Part shown: positions 59,765 to 64,000 of the stretch, piece after piece | How positions within the stretch are numbered: position 1 is the first letter of the stretch | Layout of the letters: each line of letters starts with the position of its first letter | Origin: Oerskovia paurometabola | GTDB lineage: Bacteria > Actinomycetota > Actinomycetes > Actinomycetales > Cellulomonadaceae | NCBI RefSeq assembly: GCF_016907365.1 | Contig: NZ_JAFBBV010000001.1 | Location: 4,216,001 to 4,280,000, forward strand | Reading direction: 5' to 3' | Length of the DNA stretch: 64,000 bases | Translations under genes and position numbers: made by a program | Notes under the pieces: model-generated | Told to the model about the DNA's origin: nothing | The model's input: only the letters and a program-made list of their open reading frames with translations | Databases searched by the model: none

Positions 59765-60853
59765 CTATCGGCCTCGCCGACGCCGAGCGATGCCCACGAG
59801 CCCTGCCCCGGCGCCGAAGGCGCCCGCGGCGAGGGCCGCCGCGACCGTGCTCGCACCGGTCGTCGCCAGGGAGCCGGTGGGGACTTGCGCCGTCGTGGCG
59901 TGCTCCACGGCACGGAGAGAGGTCGGCGTGGCCTGTTCGGACGGCCGCTCGACCAGTGTCACGGTCGGGAAGGACGGGGTCTCCAGGACCGTCGGCGCGA
60001 GCGGGACCGCCGGGACGGCGGGCTCGGGAATCTGCTCCGGCTCGGGCTCCGGCTCCGGCTTTGGCTCGGGCTCCGGCTCGGGAGTCGGCTCGGGGGTCGG
60101 CTCCGGCTCGGGGTCCGGCTCCGGGGCGCTGGGCACGCAGAACTCCCAGTCCTTCTCGTCGACCCCTCCTCGACCCGAGTTGTCCTCACCGAAGTGATAG
60201 TCGTAACCGTTGGACTCGGTCCACCTGATGCACATCCCTGGCTCCAGCCCGAAGTACGACCAGGGGATGAAGGTCGCACCGATGAGCTCGCGGTGACTGT
60301 CGATGCTCACGTTCTGCGCGCCGGGCACGTTGATGTTGACGTAGCCGCTCGCGGGAATCTGGTCGTCGAAGTGCAGTCCGTCGGCCTCCCACCAGAACGG
60401 CCGGTAGATGCCGTCGTCCTGGTACCCCGGGGTCACGACGATCCGGTCGCCGTTCGCCTCGCAGTCGGCACAGTCCTGGGCGACGCTCTCCGGGGCCGCC
60501 TCGGTCTCTGTTGCTTCCTCGGTCGGGACGGTCGCCTCGCCGGCAGCGGGATCGACGGTATCGACGAGGTCCGTGGGGACCGGCGAGTCTTCGGCGGGCG
60601 CCTCGTCGGTATCGCCGTCGGCGACCTCTGCCACGTCCGGGACCTCCTGTTCGGCGCCGGACTCGGTCTCGGTCGTCGTGGCCTGCGCCGAGTCCTGCGC
60701 CGCGTCCGGGATCGCGTCGATCACCGACGCGGTGGGGATGTCGACGGCGGCCGCGGTGGGGGACGTCGCGCCCTCCGCCGACGCCTGCGAAGCCACGGGC
60801 ACCGTGGTGAGCAGCAGCGCCAGGGCTGCCGCCGGCATGGTCGGGTTGTTCAT
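59765..60853 (-). CDS. Glu/Pro-rich surface protein with LATTG sorting signal
   Basis: 362 residues. Signal peptide to about 26 (VASQASA), Asp/Glu/Ala-rich stretch, then a compact domain (about 125-230) with CADC and two more cysteines (GMCIRW, WEFCVP), a Pro-Glu repeat stalk (PEPEPTPEPTPEPEPEP), and a C-terminal LATTG motif, hydrophobic span and RRRRGR tail. LAxTG is the class E sortase signal of high-GC Gram-positives, so the protein is probably linked to peptidoglycan. The compact domain is not recognised. Good RBS (agaggag). Co-directional with the GT2 gene, 73 bp downstream of it. Confidence 0.85.
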   Translation of the reverse strand: MNNPTMPAAALALLLTTVPVASQASAEGATSPTAAAVDIPTASVIDAIPDAAQDSAQATTTETESGAEQEVPDVAEVADGDTDEAPAEDSPVPTDLVDTVDPAAGEATVPTEEATETEAAPESVAQDCADCEANGDRIVVTPGYQDDGIYRPFWWEADGLHFDDQIPASGYVNINVPGAQNVSIDSHRELIGATFIPWSYFGLEPGMCIRWTESNGYDYHFGEDNSGRGGVDEKDWEFCVPSAPEPDPEPEPTPEPTPEPEPEPKPEPEPEPEQIPEPAVPAVPLAPTVLETPSFPTVTLVERPSEQATPTSLRAVEHATTAQVPTGSLATTGASTVAAALAAGAFGAGAGLVGIARRRRGR

Positions 60854-60926
60854 GGTCCACTCCTCTTCTTCTGAGTTCGTCAGGGGTCATGGGGTAGTGC
60901 CGGGGCACCGGGCACGTGGAGGGGGC

Positions 60927-62009
60927 TCAGGCCGCTGCGGGAGCCCCCCGAGCGTGCTGCACGTGGTGCCATCCCACGTCTCGGACAGCGACCGCCAGAA
61001 GGCAGGCACGCAGGTAGGCGACCTGCAGGAACATGTCGTACGTGAGCTCCGGCAGCACGAGCGCGGCGAGCAACCGCGCCCTGGGTCCGTTGTCCAACAC
61101 CGTCACCAGTCGCTCGGCGACGAGCACTGCACCCACCGCGATCCACGCAGGCACGATCCGGAAGGAACCCGTCGCGACGCTGAGCGCGGTGAGGAGCACG
61201 AGGGACATGAGCATGAACGCGCTGAGCGCGAGCATGACCTGCTGCCCGACGTAGCGCGCCGTGACCCGGGTCAACCCGTAGCTGCGGAGGTTTTCGAGCA
61301 TCCCCTTGTACCAGCGCACCCTCTGACGGTGGAGGTCCCGGGCAGTCGGCATGAGCTCGGTCGTGCAGGACATGCTCAGCGGCGACGCGAGCCCGTACCC
61401 GAGCGTGCGCAGCGCGAGCGTCAGCTCGGAGTCCTCGGTGATGGCCCCCGGGTCGTACACCGCACCCGGCGGTCCCGGGAGCCGCCCGCCGCGGTGGCGT
61501 GCGACGTCCGCGAGCGCCTCGGTCCGGATCAGCGCAGCGGTGCCCGTCAGGACCGCGGTCCGTCCGGTCACGTCGATCTGCACCGCGTATCTCGCGTACT
61601 CGTTGGACTGCATCTGCTCGAGCACCGAACGGGGCGGGGTGCCGCGGAAGACGCCACCCACGGCTCCGAGCGCGGGATCCTCGTCGAGGAGGGCCAGGCC
61701 CTCCTCGACGAAGGTCGGGGCGATCGACGTGTCGGCGTCGAGGACCAGGACGTTCTCCGCGTCCACGACCGCCAGGGCCTGGTTGAGCGCACCGGCCTTG
61801 CGGCCAGTGTTGCCCACGGTCTCCACGACGTCGGCGCCCAGCGCGCGTGAGACCTCGACCGTGCGGTCGGTGCTGTTGTCGGACACGACCAGCACCCGGT
61901 CGACCGGACGCGTCTGGGCCCGCAGCGACGCCAGCGTGCCGGGCAGCGCCTCGGCCTCGTCGTGCGCGGGGACCACGGCGACGACCCGAGGCGCAGCCGC
62001 GGCCGTCAT
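60927..62009 (-). CDS. membrane glycosyltransferase, GT2 family
   Basis: 360 residues. GT-A domain: VAVVPAHDEAEALPGTLASL, DADTS (DxD), ITEDSEL (catalytic TED) and RQRVRWYKG (QxxRW-like), followed by C-terminal membrane helices (LALSAFMLMSLVLLTALSV, IVPAWIAVGAVLVAE). Processive-type GT2 such as poly-N-acetylglucosamine or hyaluronan synthase relatives. ATG 62009 overlaps the stop of the mini LATTG protein (ATGA); the large LATTG protein follows. Confidence 0.92.
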   Translation of the reverse strand: MTAAAAPRVVAVVPAHDEAEALPGTLASLRAQTRPVDRVLVVSDNSTDRTVEVSRALGADVVETVGNTGRKAGALNQALAVVDAENVLVLDADTSIAPTFVEEGLALLDEDPALGAVGGVFRGTPPRSVLEQMQSNEYARYAVQIDVTGRTAVLTGTAALIRTEALADVARHRGGRLPGPPGAVYDPGAITEDSELTLALRTLGYGLASPLSMSCTTELMPTARDLHRQRVRWYKGMLENLRSYGLTRVTARYVGQQVMLALSAFMLMSLVLLTALSVATGSFRIVPAWIAVGAVLVAERLVTVLDNGPRARLLAALVLPELTYDMFLQVAYLRACLLAVAVRDVGWHHVQHARGAPAAA

Positions 62010-62233
62010 CGCTGGACGGCGTGCCGCCTGCGCAGCACGCGCGCCGTCGTGACGAGCGCGAGACCCACCACGAGCAGCGTCCACGCAGCCACCACGGAGA
62101 ATCCCGTCGCCACGGCACCTGTCGTGGCCAGTGCTGCTCCTGCCTGAGTCGTACCCAGCTGGTACACGGTTCCACCTTTCCCTCGTCGGTGGAACCACCG
62201 TGCCGCGACGCGGGCGGCACTCAGCCGGGGCAT
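62006..62233 (-). CDS. 75-aa LATTG mini-protein
   Basis: 75 residues: about 34 basic residues (RVAARWFHRRGKGG), then LATTG at 35-39, one hydrophobic helix (FSVVAAWTLLVVGLALVTTARVL) and RRRHAVQR. It consists of little more than a sorting-signal-like end and has no N-terminal signal peptide. ATGA overlap couples it to the GT2 gene. RBS weak; ATG 62233 is the only good start. A possible small anchor, decoy or accessory subunit. Confidence 0.7.
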   Translation of the reverse strand: MPRLSAARVAARWFHRRGKGGTVYQLGTTQAGAALATTGAVATGFSVVAAWTLLVVGLALVTTARVLRRRHAVQR

Positions 62234-62346
62234 GGCAGGACATGAGCACCCTGGCAGGGGGCACGTGAGCACCACGGTCCGGCGCCCGGTGCCCGGGGGG
62301 CGGGCCCTCTGGGTACCTGCCGGGGTGGCCTGGGTCGACGACCCGG

Positions 62347-64000
62347 CTAGAGCCACCGTCCGATCTCGTCGCGCGAGCCGACACCGAGCTTGCGGAAGAT
62401 CCGGTAGACGTGGTTGTCGACCGTCCTCTCGCTGAGCACGAGACGCGCGGCCACCTCCCGGTTGCTCAGCCCGTCGGCGACGAGCCTGGCCACCTCGGCC
62501 TCCCGAGGGGTGAGCCCCGACGTGTCGGACGTCGCGACGAGCAGGCCCAGCTCGTCCCCGACCTGCTCCGCGGCGGTGCGCAGCCGCGCGGACTCGGCCG
62601 TCGCCCGTGCGCTCTGGCCGTCCTCGCGCAGGAGCCTGACGGCCGCCGTGTGGGCGCGCGTGGCGTAGACGACGAGCCGTCGGTCCTTCAGGTCGTCCAC
62701 ACACCGGAGCAGCGCCTCGGGATCGCGCTCCGCCGCGGCGAGGAGGTAGCGGCCGAGGGCCGGGAGCACGGTGCCCTGCGCGCCGAGCGCGAGGGCGGCG
62801 AGCCGGGGTGCACGGTCCTGGTCCGGCCAGAGGTCGACGAGCAGCGCGCCGTCGAAGACAGCCGCCAGGACATGCCCCCGGTCCATGAGCGAGGAGACGT
62901 CGTCCCATGCCTCCCGGGTGGCCTCGCGGGGGCCCTCCCCGGACGAGAGGGCCAGGACCGCGCGGGGTACGGCGGGGCGTGCGAGCGGGGTGAACGCTCC
63001 CACCAGACGCATCGACTCGAGCTGCGAGACCAGCGACCTGGCGCTGCGGACGTTGCCCTCCAGGAAGGACAGGGCCGCCGCGAGCGTCAGCAGTCCCGCG
63101 CGGGTGGTCGGCCGCAGGGGGGCGGGCGCACTGATCGCGAAGATGCTCGTCAGGTGGTCTCGCAGGCTCGTGAACCGACCCTGCAGGAACAGGCCCAGGG
63201 CTACCACGTAGCCGTGCGGCTCGATCATGTCCCGTTCGAGCGTGCCGCGGGCCTCGTCGAGGAGCCGCATGGACCGGTCGGTCGCGGCGACGATCTGCCC
63301 GGAGAGCATCTGCGCCTGGGGCACGAGCGACGCCGCGTCCTGTCTCGGCGACGTCTCGGGAAGGGTCACCTCGGCGAGCTCGTGCCAGGCGTCGACGACG
63401 CGACCCTGCGCGAGGAGCGACTCGCCGCGCACGAGCCGCACGACGTCGTCGGACTGGATCAGGATCCCGCCCTGGGCGCGGACGAGGCCGTCGTCCTCCG
63501 CTCGCGAGGGCATGTCGTCCGCACGAGGTGCCGTGGGAGCGTCCTGTCCACGCTCGGACCAGGCCGCCGCCTGCTCGGCGTGCCCGCCGACCTCCACGAC
63601 GAGGCGGACGTGCTGCGCGATGGCGTCGAAGAGCGGGGCCTCGCCGGCCACGTCGTGGGCTGCGAGGTCCGACAGCCCGGTCAGGGCCCCCCGCGCGTCG
63701 TGGAGCACGAGCGCTCGGTAGCCCGCTTCCCAGGCCCGCACGAACGCCACGTACCCGGGTGGTTCGACCGCCTCGTGCCTGCGCGTCTCGGCGAGCACCT
63801 CGCTGATCCGTTCCGCCGGGGCCCCGTCGACGAGCAGGGCGTCCAGGTAGAGCACCGTGTTGCGGCTGGTCGGCTCGCGCCGCCACGCCTCCCGGTGGAC
63901 CAGGAGCTGGGTCGCGGCCCGCTCCCGCAGGATGCGGCCGAGGATCGCCGCGGACTCAGGGGACGACGACCAGCCCATGGGCGAGCCCAGCAGAGGCCGT
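62347..64000 (-). CDS. LuxR-family regulator, N-terminus cut by window edge
   Basis: At least 544 residues visible: helical repeat domain and a C-terminal LuxR HTH ([45 protein letters not shown]). The frame stays open past 63978 to the edge (LLGSP precedes the in-frame Met), so the ATPase/sensor part probably lies beyond the window; the Met at 63978 is unlikely to be the start. Same strand as the surface genes; may control them. Confidence 0.85.
   Translation of the reverse strand, partial: RPLLGSPMGWSSSPESAAILGRILRERAATQLLVHREAWRREPTSRNTVLYLDALLVDGAPAERISEVLAETRRHEAVEPPGYVAFVRAWEAGYRALVLHDARGALTGLSDLAAHDVAGEAPLFDAIAQHVRLVVEVGGHAEQAAAWSERGQDAPTAPRADDMPSRAEDDGLVRAQGGILIQSDDVVRLVRGESLLAQGRVVDAWHELAEVTLPETSPRQDAASLVPQAQMLSGQIVAATDRSMRLLDEARGTLERDMIEPHGYVVALGLFLQGRFTSLRDHLTSIFAISAPAPLRPTTRAGLLTLAAALSFLEGNVRSARSLVSQLESMRLVGAFTPLARPAVPRAVLALSSGEGPREATREAWDDVSSLMDRGHVLAAVFDGALLVDLWPDQDRAPRLAALALGAQGTVLPALGRYLLAAAERDPEALLRCVDDLKDRRLVVYATRAHTAAVRLLREDGQSARATAESARLRTAAEQVGDELGLLVATSDTSGLTPREAEVARLVADGLSNREVAARLVLSERTVDNHVYRIFRKLGVGSRDEIGRWL

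Overview
The window comes from a high-GC actinobacterium. Coding sense is strongly GC3-biased, GTG starts are common, many genes overlap by ATGA/GTGA, and a mycothiol/actinobacterial style of gene content is seen (SigE-family sigma factors, Dsk/TraR small zinc protein, LATTG sortase motifs, DUF350/DUF4178/SpeH). The gene set fits Micrococcales, perhaps the Cellulomonadaceae/Promicromonosporaceae group, but no rRNA or other decisive marker is present, so this is an inference. No tRNA, rRNA, IS element, CRISPR array or prophage was seen.

Layout. 1-1.9 kb: an HU gene cut by the window edge and a four-gene operon of zinc-free ribosomal protein paralogues (L28, L33, S14, L31) behind two Zur-like boxes. 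1.9-12.9 kb: a sugar-utilisation locus with secreted GH101 endo-alpha-N-acetylgalactosaminidase, intracellular GH35 beta-galactosidase, two ABC permeases, a lipoprotein binding protein and a divergent LacI regulator; together they suggest harvest and import of Gal-beta-1,3-GalNAc from O-glycans. 13.0-14.6 kb: an AbiE type IV toxin-antitoxin pair with a clear inverted-repeat operator. 14.9-18.4 kb: an extracytoplasmic copper/haem group (CopC, PCu(A)C, Tat-exported DyP peroxidase, a membrane protein). 18.5-27.1 kb: mixed metabolic genes (amidohydrolase, glutamate decarboxylase, TetR/SDR pair, DksA-like protein, an internally shortened SRPBCC gene, quinone reductase, YjbR protein) and an unrecognised gene coupled to an ankyrin protein. 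27.3-34.7 kb: a DAACS symporter, a lipoprotein penicillin-binding protein coupled to a small ferredoxin-like protein, a TMEM175 channel, a MalY/PatB aminotransferase and a DedA protein. 34.8-37.9 kb: a membrane polyamine module (membrane-fused spermidine synthase, DUF350, DUF4178, SpeH). 38.2-43.4 kb: arylsulfatase, HAD phosphatase and SulP sulfate permease, probably for sulfate-ester use. 43.4-51.9 kb: serine hydrolase, acetyltransferase, LLM protein, UBP zinc-finger pair, a large LuxR/AAA regulator and a phosphoglycerate-mutase-like protein. 51.9-58.5 kb: two sigma-factor/one-TM-protein pairs flanking an acyl-CoA synthetase and an ArsC-like protein. 58.7-64 kb: a double-USP protein, then a cell-surface group (Glu/Pro-rich LATTG protein, membrane GT2 glycosyltransferase, 75-aa LATTG mini-protein) and a LuxR regulator running off the edge.

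Points of most interest are the complete O-glycan locus without its own ATPase, the GT2/LATTG surface module with its tiny sorting-signal protein, the paired sigma/membrane-protein units, the polyamine membrane module, the AbiE operator with a displaced second copy, and the very long perfect inverted repeats in gaps between genes, some reaching into coding ends.
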